Under the pieces are notes generated by a model that was not told where the DNA came from, did no database searches, and worked only from the letters and a program-made list of their open reading frames with translations. The position numbers and the translations under genes were made by a program. DNA of 64,000 bases from Azospirillum cavernae (lineage in GTDB: Bacteria > Pseudomonadota > Alphaproteobacteria > Azospirillales > Azospirillaceae). Position 1 is the stretch's first letter. Every line of letters starts with the position of its first letter. Positions 50,671 through 61,326 of the stretch are shown here, one piece after another. Where the stretch lies: the NCBI RefSeq assembly GCF_003590795.1, contig NZ_QYUL01000001.1:389001-453000 (forward strand), written 5' to 3'.

Positions 50671-51927
50671 ATGACGGCATGCGGCTTGGATTTCGGCACG
50701 TCCAACACCACGCTTGGGGTGCATGACGCCACGGACGGTTTTCGCCTGCTGGCGCTGGACGGGACGCGCACCACGCTGCCCACCGCCGTCTTCTTCGATT
50801 TCGAGGCGGACGCCGTGACCATTGGGCAGGCGGCGGTCGATTCCTACGTGTCGGGGGTCGAGGGCCGCTTGATGCGCTCGATCAAGTCGATGCTCGGCAC
50901 CGATCTGATCGACGCCGACACCGCGCTGCGCAAGGGCCGCATCAGCTTCCGCGCCGTCATCGGCACCTTCCTGGACACGGTGAAGAAACGCGCGGAAACG
51001 ACTCTCGGCCGCGAATTGGGCGACGTCGTGGTCGGACGCCCGGTCCATTTCGTCGATGGCGACGCGGCGGGCGACGCGGCGGCGGAGGAGACGTTGGGGG
51101 CCATCGCGCGGGCGGCGGGCTTCCGCCATGTCTCCTTCCAGTTTGAACCCATTGCCGCCGCGCTGGATTACGAACAGCAGGTGTCGGGCGAAGAGCTGGC
51201 GTTGATCGCCGACATCGGCGGCGGCACGTCCGACTTTTCCGTGGTGCGGATCGGGCCGGATCGGCGCGGCAAGGCGGACCGGGCGGGCGACATTCTGGCC
51301 AACGACGGCATCCGCGTCGGCGGCACCGATTTCGACCGCGACCTCAGCCTCGCCACCGCCATGCCGGAGTTGGGGCTTGGCAGCGCCCTGAAGCGGGTCG
51401 GGCTGCTGGCCCCCAAGAGCGTCTATTACGATCTCGCCACCTGGTCGAAGATCAATTTTCTCTACACCGCCAAGGCGCTGGCCGAGCTGGAGCGGCTGAT
51501 GCGCGATTCGGCGGCGCCGGAGAAGATCGAACGCTTGATCGGCATTGTCGAACACCGCCAGGGCCACGCGCTGGCGATGGCGGTGGAGCGGGCCAAGATC
51601 GCCCTGTCCGACCATGACGAAACCCTGCTGGCGCTCGATTGGGGCGACGGGGCGCTGTCCTTGCCGGTGGACGTCGCGGGCTTGAATCGGGCGACCGGAT
51701 CGCTGGCGGCGCGCATCGGCGCGCGGATCAGCGATTGTCTGGCCGACGCGGGCGTCACCGCCGACCAGATCGACGCGGTGTTCCTGACCGGCGGCTCCAC
51801 CCTGCTGCCGCAGGTCCGCGCGGCGATTTTGGCCGAAGCGCCCGACGCCCGCGTGGTCGAGGGGAACATTTTTGGTTCCGTCGGGTTGGGTTTGACGGTC
51901 GAGGCGCAACGGCGTTACGGGGCCTGA
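50671..51927 (+). CDS. Hsp70-family protein, YegD-like
   Basis: 418 residues: only the actin-like ATPase part of Hsp70, without a substrate-binding domain. Nucleotide-site motifs: GLDFGTSNTTLGV (residues 5-17), LIADIGGGTSDFSVV (about 184-198) and FLTGGSTLLPQV (about 371-382). This layout is that of E. coli YegD, whose clients are unknown. It is divergent from the TusA-like gene with a 181-base gap. Confidence 0.9.
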   Translation: MTACGLDFGTSNTTLGVHDATDGFRLLALDGTRTTLPTAVFFDFEADAVTIGQAAVDSYVSGVEGRLMRSIKSMLGTDLIDADTALRKGRISFRAVIGTFLDTVKKRAETTLGRELGDVVVGRPVHFVDGDAAGDAAAEETLGAIARAAGFRHVSFQFEPIAAALDYEQQVSGEELALIADIGGGTSDFSVVRIGPDRRGKADRAGDILANDGIRVGGTDFDRDLSLATAMPELGLGSALKRVGLLAPKSVYYDLATWSKINFLYTAKALAELERLMRDSAAPEKIERLIGIVEHRQGHALAMAVERAKIALSDHDETLLALDWGDGALSLPVDVAGLNRATGSLAARIGARISDCLADAGVTADQIDAVFLTGGSTLLPQVRAAILAEAPDARVVEGNIFGSVGLGLTVEAQRRYGA

Positions 51928-52095
51928 TGACGAACATTGCGTCGGCGATGATGGCGGGCGTGTGACATTTTAGAAAATTTGCCACACCCCACTTTTGCGA
52001 CAGTATTTCCCCGAATCTTCAGGTATTTTGCCGACCGGAAATTCTCACCTGGGAATGTCCCAAGGCCACCTTTTGATCGCGGAAACCCCTTCGCA

Positions 52096-53220
52096 ATGAC
52101 CGTCGTTGCCCAGGCGCAGACTCACGGCGCCCCCCAGTCGCGCACCGAAACCCTGACCCCGACCACGATTCTGTCAAGCGCCGCGCCATCCGGCGCCGCG
52201 CCCTCAAACGCCGCCAAGGACCGCAAGGCCCAGGCGCGGTTGTGGGCGGAACGGTTGGCCGATTACAAGACTCCGGTGGCAAGGCGCAGCATCGGCCAGT
52301 TGGCCAGCACGCTGTTGCCGCTCGCCGGGCTGGTCGCGGCCATGGGCTACGCGCTGGAGGTCGGCTATTGGCTGTCCCTGCTGCTGGCGGTCCCGGCGGC
52401 GCTGTTCCTGACCCGCCTGTTCGTGCTTCAGCATGATTGCGGCCATGGCTCCTTCTTCAAGGCGGATTGGGCCAACAATCTGGTCGGCCGTTGCCTGAGC
52501 GTCTTCACCGTCACCCCCTATGAGGTGTGGCGCCGCGATCACGCCATCCACCACGCCACCTCGGGCAATCTCGACAAGCGCGGCACCGGCGACATCAACA
52601 CCCTGACGGTGCGCGAGTATCTGGCGCTCAGCCGCTGGCAACGCTTCCTTTACCGCGCCTACCGCCACCCGCTGGTGCTGTTCGGCATCGGCCCGACGCT
52701 GCTGTTCATGTGGAAGTTCCGCTTTCCGCTGAGCGGGCAGGAGCGCGACGTCAAGGCGTGGATCAGCGTTTTGTCCACCAACGTGATGATTGGCGGCGGC
52801 TTGACCCTGTTCATGCTGGCCTTCGGCGCGTTGCAGGTTCTGATGATTTGGGCGCCGGTGGTCATCCTGGCGGCGACCATCGGGATTTGGCTGTTCTACG
52901 TCCAGCACCAGTTTGAAAACGTCTATTGGCGCAAACAGAAAGAGTGGGATTTCCACGAGGCGGCGATTGAAGGCTGCTCTTTCTACGATCTGCCGCGCTG
53001 GCTGCATTGGATGACCGGCTACATCGGCTATCACCACGTCCATCATCTGGCCTCGCGCGTGCCGAATTACCGCCTGCGCGATTGCCATCTGGCGATCCAG
53101 GATTTCCAGAAAGTCGCCAAGTTGGGGATTTGGGAGAGCTTCGCCACCGTCAAGCTGGCTCTGATTGATGAAGACAACCAGCGCATGATCGGGTTCCGCG
53201 ACCTGCGGGCGGCGGCGTAA
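52096..53220 (+). CDS. Fatty acid desaturase (membrane, di-iron)
   Basis: 374 residues from the ATG at 52096; an upstream start at 51979 is possible but adds a non-conserved stretch. Three histidine boxes bind two irons: HDCGHGS (near residue 116), HAIHHATSG (near 152) and HHVHHL (near 316). Four hydrophobic segments lie between them. The order and the spacing fit delta-12-type acyl-lipid desaturases, which raise membrane fluidity. The N-terminal 55 residues are low-complexity. Convergent with mutS. Confidence 0.92.
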   Translation: MTVVAQAQTHGAPQSRTETLTPTTILSSAAPSGAAPSNAAKDRKAQARLWAERLADYKTPVARRSIGQLASTLLPLAGLVAAMGYALEVGYWLSLLLAVPAALFLTRLFVLQHDCGHGSFFKADWANNLVGRCLSVFTVTPYEVWRRDHAIHHATSGNLDKRGTGDINTLTVREYLALSRWQRFLYRAYRHPLVLFGIGPTLLFMWKFRFPLSGQERDVKAWISVLSTNVMIGGGLTLFMLAFGALQVLMIWAPVVILAATIGIWLFYVQHQFENVYWRKQKEWDFHEAAIEGCSFYDLPRWLHWMTGYIGYHHVHHLASRVPNYRLRDCHLAIQDFQKVAKLGIWESFATVKLALIDEDNQRMIGFRDLRAAA

Positions 53221-53250
53221 GGGGTTTTTGAACGGCCCCCACCCTTCATT

Positions 53251-53391
53251 CCCTCTCCCGCAAGCGGGAGAGGGTGGCCCGAAGGGCCGGGTGAGGGGTT
53301 CGCAAGAAAAAGCGGGTTCGCGACGACGAACCCCTCACCCTCCCCACGCGGACGCGTGGGTCCCCTCCCTCTCCCGCGTGGCGGGAGAGGG
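53251..53391. repeat. Block of intergenic inverted repeats between desaturase and mutS
   Basis: Four dyads in 141 bases. CCCTCTCCCGC..GCGGGAGAGGG occurs at 53251-53274 and again at 53367-53391. A wide pair GGGTGAGGGGTTCG / CGAACCCCTCACCC sits at 53290-53303 and 53327-53340, and a small CCACGCG..CGCGTGG hairpin lies at 53344-53360. The block sits between two convergent genes, the usual home of REP-like dispersed elements of proteobacteria. It could end transcription from both sides. Confidence 0.75.
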
Positions 53392-53408
53392 CAGTCGCAG
53401 GGGTGAGG

Positions 53409-56096
53409 TTACGATCCCACCATGCCGCGCAGGCGGTAGAGTTCGTCCAGCGCGGCGCGCGGCGTCAGGCTGTCGGGGTCGATGGCGCGCAGGGCCACTT
53501 CCACCGGCGACGGACCGCTGGGCGGCGGGGCGCTGTCGGTGGTCGGCGCGGGGGCGCGTTTCAGGGCGGCGCTGAACAGCGGCAAATCTTCGGCCAAGCG
53601 GTGGATCGCCGCGTTCTGGTCGCCCGATTCCAACAGCTTCAACACCGCTTCGGCCCGTCCGACCACCGCCGGGGGCAGCCCGGCCAGCTTGGCGACGTGA
53701 ATGCCATAGCTGCGGTCGGCGGATCCCGCCGTGACCTCGTGCAGGAACACGACGTCGCCTTGCCATTCCTTGATCCGCATGGTGTGGCAGGACAGGGCGG
53801 GAAGCTTGGACGCCAGCATCGTCAGTTCGTGGTAATGGGTGGCGAACAGCGCGCGACAGCGGTTGACGTCGTGCAGGCTTTCCACGCAGGCCCAGGCGAT
53901 GGACAGACCGTCGAAGGTGGCGGTGCCGCGCCCGATCTCGTCCAGAATGACCAGGGCGCGGGCGCTGGATTGGTTGAGGATGGCGGCGGTCTCCACCATC
54001 TCCACCATGAAGGTGGAGCGTCCGCGCGCCAGATCGTCCGCCGCGCCGACGCGGCTGTACAGGCGATCCACCGCGCCGATGTGGGCGCGCTCGGCGGGAA
54101 CGAAGCTGCCGATCTGCGCCAGCACGGTGATGAGGGCGTTTTGGCGCAGAAAGGTCGATTTGCCCGCCATGTTCGGGCCGGTCAGCAGCCACAGCCGGTT
54201 GTCGGGGGCCAGATCGCAATCGTTGGCGACGAAGGGACCGGCGTGGGCGGCGTCCAACACCGCCTCCACCACCGGGTGCCGTCCGCCTTGGATCGAGAAG
54301 GCCAGCGAATCGTCGATGAGGGGCCGGGTGTAGCGCCGTTCCGCCGCCAATTCGGCCAGCGAGGTGGCGACGTCCAACTCGGCCAGCGCGTGGGCGGCCA
54401 GCGCGATGGCGTCGGCGCGGGCCGTCACCGCGTCCACCAACTCGTTGAACAGGCCGACTTCGACGGCCAGCGCCTTGTCGGCGGCCTCCGAAATCCGGCG
54501 CTCCAGGTCGGAGAGTTCCACGGTGCCGAAGCGCACGGCGTTCGCCATGGTCTGGCGGTGCATGAAGGTTTCCCGCCCCTTGCCGGTCATCAGCTTGTCG
54601 CCGTGGGCGGCGGTGACTTCAATGTGATAGCCCAGCACGTTGTTGTGCTTGACCTTCAGCGTCGGCACCCCGGCGAGGTCGGCGTATTTGGTCTGCAACC
54701 CGGCGATCAAACGGCGGCTTTCGTCGCGCAGCGTCACCAGCTCGTCCAGCGGATAGGAATAGCCGCGCGCGATGAAACCGCCGTCGCGCGCCAACAAGGG
54801 CAAGTCGGGGGCGAGCGCCTGGGCCAAGGTGCCGACCAATTCGCCATGCTCGCCCAGACGGCGATCCACCAGCGCCAAGCCTTCGGGCAGCGGGCTGACG
54901 TCGTTCAACAGTTGGCGGACGATGGCCGCCTGAATCAAGCCGTCGCGCACCGCCGCCAGATCGCGCGGGCCGCCGCGCCCCAGGGTCAGGCGCGACAGGG
55001 CGCGCTCCAAATCGGGGCAGCGGCGCAGAGTCTCGCGCAGACCGCCGCGCAAACGCTCCTCGGTCTGGGCGAACTCCACCATGTCCAGGCGGGCGGCGAT
55101 GGCGGCGGGGTCGGTCAGCGGGGCCGACAGATGGGCCGACAGCAGCCGCGCCCCGGCCCCCGTCACCGTGCGGTCGATGGTGGCCAGCAGGCTGCCGCGC
55201 CGCTCGCCGGTCAGGGTGCGGGTCAACTCCAGATTGCGGCGGGTCGAGGCGTCGATCTCCATGACCGCGCCGGGGCCGACGCGGCGCGGCGGCGACAGGC
55301 GGGGAACCCGGCCCTTCTGCGTCAACTCGACATAGCCGACCAGCGCGCCCGCCGCCGCCACCTCGGCGCGGGTGAACAGGCCAAAGGCGTCCAGCGTGCC
55401 GACGCCATAGAGGCTTTGCAGGCGTTGCTTGCCGTTTTCGCTGTCGAAACGCGGGTTGGGTTGGATGGTCAAACGGGATTTCCATTCGCCCCACAGCTCG
55501 AACAGGTCGGGCTGTTGGGCGAGTTTTTCGGAAATCAGCACCTCTTGCGGGTCGAGGCGGCCCAGCGCCGCGCCCAGCCCCACGCGCTCCACCGGCTGGA
55601 CCACCAGCTCGCCGGTGGACATCTCCAGCCACGCCAGCCCGACGCCGCCCGCCGTTTCCGCGATGGCCGCCAACCAGTTCGAGGAGCGGGAATCGAGCAG
55701 GCTGTCTTCGGTCAGCGTGCCGGGGGTGACGATGCGGATGACGCCGCGCTTGACCACCGATTTGGCCCCGCGCTTTTTGGCCTCCGCCGGGTCCTCCATC
55801 TGCTCGCAAATGGCGACGCGAATACCCTGGCGGATCAGGCGTTGCAGGTAATTTTCGTGGGAATGGACCGGCACGCCGCACATCGGGATGTCTTCGCCCA
55901 GATGCTGGCCGCGCTTGGTCAGCGCGATGTCCAACACGGCGGCGGCCTGCACCGCGTCCTGGAAGAACATCTCGTAGAAATCGCCCATCCGGTAGAACAG
56001 CAGGCAATCCGGGTGCGCCCGCTTGATCTCCAGATACTGCGCCATCATCGGCGTGGCGTCGGGCGGGATGACGATGTCGGCGGCGGTGTCGGACAC
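53409..56096 (-). CDS. mutS: DNA mismatch repair protein MutS
   Basis: 895 residues from a GTG at 56096; the frame is open upstream, but the usual family length fits this start. It recognises mismatches and starts repair with MutL. The mismatch-reading Phe-x-Glu is seen in MGDFYEMF (Phe40, Glu42). The C-terminal ATPase has Walker [15 protein letters not shown] (near 637) and Walker [16 protein letters not shown] (near 720), followed by ATHYHEL. The C-terminal dimerisation part is present ([12 protein letters not shown] at the end). The opposite-strand frame over the whole gene is a codon-bias artefact. Confidence 0.96.
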   Translation of the reverse strand: MSDTAADIVIPPDATPMMAQYLEIKRAHPDCLLFYRMGDFYEMFFQDAVQAAAVLDIALTKRGQHLGEDIPMCGVPVHSHENYLQRLIRQGIRVAICEQMEDPAEAKKRGAKSVVKRGVIRIVTPGTLTEDSLLDSRSSNWLAAIAETAGGVGLAWLEMSTGELVVQPVERVGLGAALGRLDPQEVLISEKLAQQPDLFELWGEWKSRLTIQPNPRFDSENGKQRLQSLYGVGTLDAFGLFTRAEVAAAGALVGYVELTQKGRVPRLSPPRRVGPGAVMEIDASTRRNLELTRTLTGERRGSLLATIDRTVTGAGARLLSAHLSAPLTDPAAIAARLDMVEFAQTEERLRGGLRETLRRCPDLERALSRLTLGRGGPRDLAAVRDGLIQAAIVRQLLNDVSPLPEGLALVDRRLGEHGELVGTLAQALAPDLPLLARDGGFIARGYSYPLDELVTLRDESRRLIAGLQTKYADLAGVPTLKVKHNNVLGYHIEVTAAHGDKLMTGKGRETFMHRQTMANAVRFGTVELSDLERRISEAADKALAVEVGLFNELVDAVTARADAIALAAHALAELDVATSLAELAAERRYTRPLIDDSLAFSIQGGRHPVVEAVLDAAHAGPFVANDCDLAPDNRLWLLTGPNMAGKSTFLRQNALITVLAQIGSFVPAERAHIGAVDRLYSRVGAADDLARGRSTFMVEMVETAAILNQSSARALVILDEIGRGTATFDGLSIAWACVESLHDVNRCRALFATHYHELTMLASKLPALSCHTMRIKEWQGDVVFLHEVTAGSADRSYGIHVAKLAGLPPAVVGRAEAVLKLLESGDQNAAIHRLAEDLPLFSAALKRAPAPTTDSAPPPSGPSPVEVALRAIDPDSLTPRAALDELYRLRGMVGS

Positions 56097-56350
56097 GGCG
56101 GGAAACTCGACCTTGAAAGGGTAAGGGGCGGCGATGAGGCGGCGCACCCTAGCACGCGGTCCAGGCGGCGGCGACACGCTGCGAAGGGCGGCGGGCGCTG
56201 GGACAATCAGACGCGCGCGAATGATTGCGATTTCATCGGCTTGCCATTGACGGGCGCGCGCGCCGGGTCGTTCAATGGGGTGGTTCCGGCGGCGCGGCGC
56301 GCGCGCCGGTTCCTGAAAACAACGAATCAAACGACCGGGAGTCGGCCATC

Positions 56351-56860
56351 ATGACGCAATCGACCACAGACGGCGCCCCCCGCGAGGTGCGGGAGGTCGT
56401 TGCCTTGTTCACCAGCCGGGCCGATTTCGACCAGGCGGTCGCCGCGCTGCTGGGGGATGGATTCGACCGTTCGGATCTGTCGATCCTGGCCACCCACACC
56501 TCGCTGGAAGCCGCCGACCCCAAGGCGGCCAAGCCGCGCGACGAGGCGTTGACCGGGCTGGTGGGCGAGTTGAAATACGCCTTCCCGCTGACCACCGCCG
56601 GGCTGATCGCCATCGTCGGCGGCCCCATCGAGGCGGCGGTCGCCGCCCTGGTCGCCGCTGGTTTGGGCGGCGTGGCGATCAAGGATTATCTGGACGAGCT
56701 GACCAGCCACCCCAAGCCGGACGAATTCTCCCGCGCGCTGGAGGCGGGCGGCGTCATCCTGTGGGTGGCGGTCACGGACGACGAGCATGAGTTGCGCGCC
56801 ACGGCCCTGCTGGAGCGCGAGGGCGGGCAGAACGTCCATCTGTCGGCGCGCGAGGCGTAA
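56351..56860 (+). CDS. Hypothetical protein with central glycine-rich hydrophobic segment
   Basis: 169 residues. An N-terminal alpha/beta part (REVVALFTSRADFDQAVAAL, GFDRSDLSILA) resembles the small ferredoxin-like domains of general-stress proteins. The middle (about 76-112) is a hydrophobic Gly/Ala-rich segment (GLIAIVGGPIEAAVAALVAA) that could enter a membrane. The end is a second alpha/beta unit (GGVILWVAVTDDEHELRATAL). GGGAG precedes the ATG. No firm family. The 254 bases between it and mutS, with which it is divergent, hold GC-rich repeats and nothing else I can name. Confidence 0.75.
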   Translation: MTQSTTDGAPREVREVVALFTSRADFDQAVAALLGDGFDRSDLSILATHTSLEAADPKAAKPRDEALTGLVGELKYAFPLTTAGLIAIVGGPIEAAVAALVAAGLGGVAIKDYLDELTSHPKPDEFSRALEAGGVILWVAVTDDEHELRATALLEREGGQNVHLSAREA

Positions 56861-56909
56861 GGCGAGGTCGCAGGAAAGCGGCGAGGGGCGGGCGGCGAGG
56901 GGCGGAGGG

Positions 56910-57245
56910 TCAGGCGACCATGTTCAGCGCCGCCCCGCGTTGCGCGTCCTTGCCGCTCAGCTTGCGCTTGATCTCTTCGGCGATCTCTTTTTCGATCGCT
57001 TCCCGTTTCTTGGAATCCATCGACTGGAGGTCCTCTTCGGACATCTTGTGACGGGCCAGCCAATCGTCGCGGATGCGCTGGGCGGGCGTCTTCTTCGCTT
57101 CGGCGAGGAAGGCGTCGGCGGCGCTGGTTTTCGGCGCGGCGACCTCGCCGTTTGACGCGCCGCTCTCGCTCGCGCCGCTCTTGGTCGTGGAACGGGTTTG
57201 GGCGTAGGGATTGGTCGCGTAGCTGGAATAGCCGGTGATCTGCAT
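56910..57245 (-). CDS. Small helical hypothetical protein
   Basis: 111 residues from an internal ATG (an in-frame start at 57281 adds 12 residues). It opens with ITGYSSYATNPYAQTRS, has a Ser/Thr/Ala-rich linker, then a helical charged part (DAFLAEAKKTPAQRIRDDWL, SEEDLQSMDSKKREAIEKEI). The arrangement resembles small conserved proteins of Rhodospirillales that I cannot name. No membrane segment or signal peptide. Confidence 0.65.
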   Translation of the reverse strand: MQITGYSSYATNPYAQTRSTTKSGASESGASNGEVAAPKTSAADAFLAEAKKTPAQRIRDDWLARHKMSEEDLQSMDSKKREAIEKEIAEEIKRKLSGKDAQRGAALNMVA

Positions 57246-57463
57246 GGCGGGCGTCCCGAAACGGCGGGGTTCGCGCCGCAACCGGAAAGCCGGGCGACGC
57301 GCCGAAACGCCAAGCAGACATCATGCCAAAACAGAAAACTCTGTTGGAACAGAGCGTTGACCGGATGGTGGGAGGTCAAAGCCGCCGCGCGCGGGCAGGA
57401 TCGCGCCGGTTGTTTTTTCCGGTGGGAAATTTCTTCCCAAGCGTCGCTTTCTTGCGTGAAGGC

Positions 57464-57790
57464 TCAAGCGGCGCGGGCGTGGCGGTGAATCTTGGGACAT
57501 CCGGCGACTTGCAGCCCATGGGCCTTGAACTCGGCTTGCAGGATGGAGGCCCAGCCCATGCGGATGACCACCAGCTTGAAGCTGTCGGCGATGTCGCGCC
57601 CGGCGACCAGATCAGTGATCTGCCACATCAGCGTCTCGTCCACCGCCTTTGGGTAGAGCCGGGCGACCCGCAGCAGGCGGGCCATCAGCGCGGCGGGCGA
57701 TTGCTGGCCGTCCAGCCCGCGTTCGGCCATGGTCAGGGCGTCGCCCAAGCCCGCCAACTCCCGCCGCCCGCTCTCCATGTTGCCGACCAT
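57464..57790 (-). CDS. Small hypothetical protein
   Basis: 108 residues from an ATG at 57790 (alternatives at 57820 and 57778). It is mostly helical: RELAGLGDALTMAERGLDGQ, ALMARLLRVARLYPKAVDE, DSFKLVVIRMGWASILQAEF. The tail has a single Cys followed by HRHARAA. No recognised domain. It is divergent from glnD with 200 bases between. Confidence 0.55.
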   Translation of the reverse strand: MVGNMESGRRELAGLGDALTMAERGLDGQQSPAALMARLLRVARLYPKAVDETLMWQITDLVAGRDIADSFKLVVIRMGWASILQAEFKAHGLQVAGCPKIHRHARAA

Positions 57791-57990
57791 GATCCACCGC
57801 CTTCTCGCCAACGCTGCCATTCATCCTGGTCTGGAAATCCAGACCGAACAGTGACGGCGGTCACAGGCGGGACGAATTTCAACCCAGATCCGCCCCTCCG
57901 CCATCAGGCGTGCCAAGGCCGGACTTTGCCGTTATAGTTCAAACGGTCTGTCCAGCCCGGACAGCCGATGATGTGAGGTCGGTTCCCTTC

Positions 57991-60846
57991 ATGCTGTCCG
58001 CACGCGCCGCCGCGCCGCTCGCCCCGCCCAAGCCCCACACGATTCCCAACAAGCGCGCGATCATCTCGCGGCGAAAGCTGTCGGGCGAGCTTGAGGCGTT
58101 GGTGGCCGAACATGGCACGGGCGACAAACTCCGCCCCGCTTTGATCGCCTGCCTGCGCCGCACGCTCGCGGACGGGCGGGAGGAGGTGCGCAAGCGCTTC
58201 GAGGCGGGCGGCTCCGGCGAAGACTGCGTGCGGGAGAATTGCTATCTGGCCGACCGGCTGATCGGCTCGCTGGCCGATTTCACCGTTCTGCACATCTTCC
58301 CCACCGCCAACCCGACGTCGGGCGAGGTGTTCGACATCTCGGCGACCGGCGGCTATGGCCGGGGGGAGTTGGCGCCGGCGTCGGACATCGACCTTCTGTT
58401 CCTGCTGCCCTACAAGCGCACCCCGCGCGTGGAGCAGGTCGTCGAATACATGCTCTACATCCTGTGGGATCTGGGGCTGAAGGTCGGCCATGCGGTGCGC
58501 AGCGTGGACGAGTGCATCCGCCAGTCCAAGGCCGACGTCACCATCCGCACGGCGATCCTGGAATCCCGCTATCTCTGGGGGCCGGGCAAGCTGTTCGCCG
58601 AGCTGCGCAAGCGTTTCGACAAGGACGTCGTCATCGGCACCGGCCCGGAATTCGTCGAGGCCAAGCTGGCCGAACGCGACAACCGCCATTTGAAGATGGG
58701 CGACAGCCGTTACGTTCTGGAACCCAATCTGAAGGACGGCAAGGGCGGCCTGCGCGATCTGCAAACCCTGTTCTGGATCGCCAAATACCTCTACCGGGTC
58801 GAAGGCGTCGATGAGCTGGTCGGCAAGAAGGTGCTGATGCCGGAGGAGGCGCAGCGCTTCGCCAAGGCGCAGAACTTCCTGTGGACCGCGCGCTGCCACC
58901 TGCATTATTTGACCGGGCGGTTGGAAGACCGCATGACCTTTGACGTGCAGACCTCCATCGGCGCGCGCATGGGCTACACTGACCATGCCGGGACCAAGGG
59001 CGTCGAACGCTTCATGAAGCATTACTTCCTGGTCGCCAAGGACGTCGGCGATCTGACGCGCATCTTCTGCGCGGCGCTGGAAGCGGAATCGAAACGCCCG
59101 CCGAAATTCAACCTGCTGCGTCTGGCCACCGTCGCCCGGCGCAAGGACGTGGATGGTTTCGTCGTCGATGGCGAGCGGCTGAACGCGCGCGACGAGCGCC
59201 AGTTCAAGGACAAGCCGATCGACATGATCCGGTTGTTCCACACCGCCCAGATCAACGACATCGACGTCCACCCGAACGCCCTGCGCTCGATCACCCGTTC
59301 CCTGACGGCCATAGGGCCGAAACTGCGGTCGGACCCGGAGGCGAACCGGCTGTTCCTCGACATTCTGACCGGGATGAAGGATCCCGAAATCACCCTGCGC
59401 CGGATGAACGAGGCCGGGGTGATGGCCCGCTTCATCCCCGATTTCGGTCGGGTGGTGGCGCAGATGCAATACGACATGTACCACGTCTACACGGTGGACG
59501 AGCACACCCTGTTCGCCCTGGGCATCCTGCACAAGATCGCCGCCGGGGATCTGGTGGACGAGCTGCCGCTGTCGTCGGAGGTGATCCACAAGGTCGTTTC
59601 CAAACGCGCGCTGTACGTCGCCGTCCTGCTGCACGACATCGCCAAGGGGCGCGGCGGCGACCATTCGGTTCTGGGCGCGCGGGTGGCGGAAAAGCTGTGT
59701 CCGCGTTTGGGGCTGACGGCGGAGGAAACCGAAACCGTGGCGTGGCTGGTGCGTTGGCATCTGGCCATGTCGCACACCGCCTTCAAACGCGATCTGGAGG
59801 ATGAGAAGACCGTCCGCGATTTCGTCGCCCTGGTCCAATCGCCCGAACGCTTGCGCCTGCTGCTGGTGCTGACGGTGGCCGACATCCGCGCGGTCGGGCC
59901 GCAGCGCTGGAACAATTGGAAGGCCGCGCTTCTGCGCGAGCTTTACAACCGTTCCGAAGAGGTGATGTCCGGCGGCATGACGGTGGAGGGGCGCGGGCGC
60001 CGCATCCAGGCCGCCCAAGCCGCCCTGCGCGACGAGCTGACCGACTTTGACGACGCGGCTTACGAGCATCACAAGACTCTCGGCTACCCCGCTTATTGGC
60101 TGGCCTTCGACACGGAGACGTTGGCCCACCAGGCCCGCATCCTGCGCGGGGCGGAGCGTGACAAGCGCGAGCTGACGGTGGACACCCGCATCGACCGCAA
60201 CCGGGCGGTGACGGAGGTGACGATCTACGCCAGCGATCACCACGGCCTGTTCTCCCGCCTCGCCGGGGCCTTCGCCGCGTCGGGGGCGGACATCGTGGAC
60301 GCCCGCATTTTCACCATGACCAACGGCATGGCGTTGGACGTTTTCTCGGTCCAGGACGCCGGGGCGGGTGGGGCGTTTGAGAGCGGCGACAAGCTGGCCA
60401 AGCTGTCGGTGATGATCGAACGGGTGCTGTCCGGGCAGTTGAAGCCGTTGCAGGAACTGGCGACGCGCAAGACCTCCCACGCCAGCCGCACCCGCGTCTT
60501 CCATGTGCCGCCGCGCGTGTTGATCGACAACGCCGCCTCCACCACCCACACGGTGATCGAGGTGAACGGGCGCGACCGTCCCGGCCTGCTCTATGATCTG
60601 ACCCGCGCCCTGTCGAACCTGACGCTTCAGATCTCCTCGGCGAAGATCTCGACCTTTGGCGAGAAGGCCATCGACGTCTTTTACGTGAAGGACGTGTTCG
60701 GCCTGAAGGTGACGCACGACGGGAAGCTGGCGAAAATCCGCGAGCGTCTGTTGCACGCGCTGGCCGACCCGTCGGGCGAAGCCCCGCCCCCCGCCCCGGT
60801 CAAACGCGCCCGGACCAAGGCGGCGGAGGAGGAGGAACCGGCGTGA
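57991..60846 (+). CDS. glnD: PII uridylyltransferase / uridylyl-removing enzyme
   Basis: 951 residues from the ATG at 57991. It adds UMP to PII proteins under nitrogen limitation and removes it when glutamine is high. The nucleotidyltransferase motif GGYGRGELAPASDIDLL lies near residues 118-134. The central linker has LKDGKGGLRDLQTL. The HD phosphodiesterase motif is HDIAKGRGGDHS (near 548). Two C-terminal ACT domains that bind glutamine are at about 745-810 (YASDHHGLFSRLAGAFA) and 855-925 (NGRDRPGLLYDLTRAL). All catalytic parts are intact. The DUF29 gene overlaps its stop. Confidence 0.96.
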   Translation: MLSARAAAPLAPPKPHTIPNKRAIISRRKLSGELEALVAEHGTGDKLRPALIACLRRTLADGREEVRKRFEAGGSGEDCVRENCYLADRLIGSLADFTVLHIFPTANPTSGEVFDISATGGYGRGELAPASDIDLLFLLPYKRTPRVEQVVEYMLYILWDLGLKVGHAVRSVDECIRQSKADVTIRTAILESRYLWGPGKLFAELRKRFDKDVVIGTGPEFVEAKLAERDNRHLKMGDSRYVLEPNLKDGKGGLRDLQTLFWIAKYLYRVEGVDELVGKKVLMPEEAQRFAKAQNFLWTARCHLHYLTGRLEDRMTFDVQTSIGARMGYTDHAGTKGVERFMKHYFLVAKDVGDLTRIFCAALEAESKRPPKFNLLRLATVARRKDVDGFVVDGERLNARDERQFKDKPIDMIRLFHTAQINDIDVHPNALRSITRSLTAIGPKLRSDPEANRLFLDILTGMKDPEITLRRMNEAGVMARFIPDFGRVVAQMQYDMYHVYTVDEHTLFALGILHKIAAGDLVDELPLSSEVIHKVVSKRALYVAVLLHDIAKGRGGDHSVLGARVAEKLCPRLGLTAEETETVAWLVRWHLAMSHTAFKRDLEDEKTVRDFVALVQSPERLRLLLVLTVADIRAVGPQRWNNWKAALLRELYNRSEEVMSGGMTVEGRGRRIQAAQAALRDELTDFDDAAYEHHKTLGYPAYWLAFDTETLAHQARILRGAERDKRELTVDTRIDRNRAVTEVTIYASDHHGLFSRLAGAFAASGADIVDARIFTMTNGMALDVFSVQDAGAGGAFESGDKLAKLSVMIERVLSGQLKPLQELATRKTSHASRTRVFHVPPRVLIDNAASTTHTVIEVNGRDRPGLLYDLTRALSNLTLQISSAKISTFGEKAIDVFYVKDVFGLKVTHDGKLAKIRERLLHALADPSGEAPPPAPVKRARTKAAEEEEPA

Positions 60847-61286
60847 GCGCGTCCCTCTATGACACCGACTTTTACGCCTGGGCGAACGAGCAGGCGGCGT
60901 TGCTGCGCGCCGGAAAGCTGAGCGACGCCGACATCGCCCACATCGCCGAGGAGATCGAGAGCATGGGCCGGAGCGAGAAGCGCGAGCTGGTCAACCGCTT
61001 GGTCGTTCTGGCGCTTCACCTGCTGAAATGGCAGTTTCAACCCGGCTTGCGCGGCAACAGTTGGCGTTTGAGCGTTGAGGAGCAGCGTTACCGCCTGTCC
61101 AGCCACCTCGACGACAACCCAAGCCTCAAGGCCCGGCTCGATTCCGCCATTCAGGACGCCTACCGTCTGGCCTTGATCGAGGCGGAAAAAGAAACCGGCT
61201 TGCCCCGGCGGGTGTTTCCGGTGGAATGCCCCTACAGCTTCGCGCAGATGATGGACGCCGGTTTTTGGCCGGAACAGACCGATTGA
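60843..61286 (+). CDS. DUF29 family protein
   Basis: 147 residues from a GTG that overlaps the glnD stop. DUF29 signature: LYDTDFYAWANEQAALLRAG, IAEEIESMGRSEKRELVNRL, ALHLLKWQFQP and the final PVECPYSFAQMMDAGFWPE. Helical, cytoplasmic, function unknown. Translational coupling to glnD suggests co-expression but DUF29 genes occur in many settings. Confidence 0.92.
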   Translation: MSASLYDTDFYAWANEQAALLRAGKLSDADIAHIAEEIESMGRSEKRELVNRLVVLALHLLKWQFQPGLRGNSWRLSVEEQRYRLSSHLDDNPSLKARLDSAIQDAYRLALIEAEKETGLPRRVFPVECPYSFAQMMDAGFWPEQTD

Positions 61287-61326
61287 TCGGGTCAGCCCGA
61301 TACGGAACGAACACAGGAGCACGCCG

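Noticed and set aside
53403..56354. 983-residue open frame antisense to mutS
   Set aside because: Codon-bias shadow of mutS without recognisable domains, low-complexity Gln/Gly/Arg composition.
57904..60756. 950-residue open frame antisense to glnD
   Set aside because: Long antisense frames arise from strong GC codon bias; glnD on the plus strand has all motifs, this one has none.
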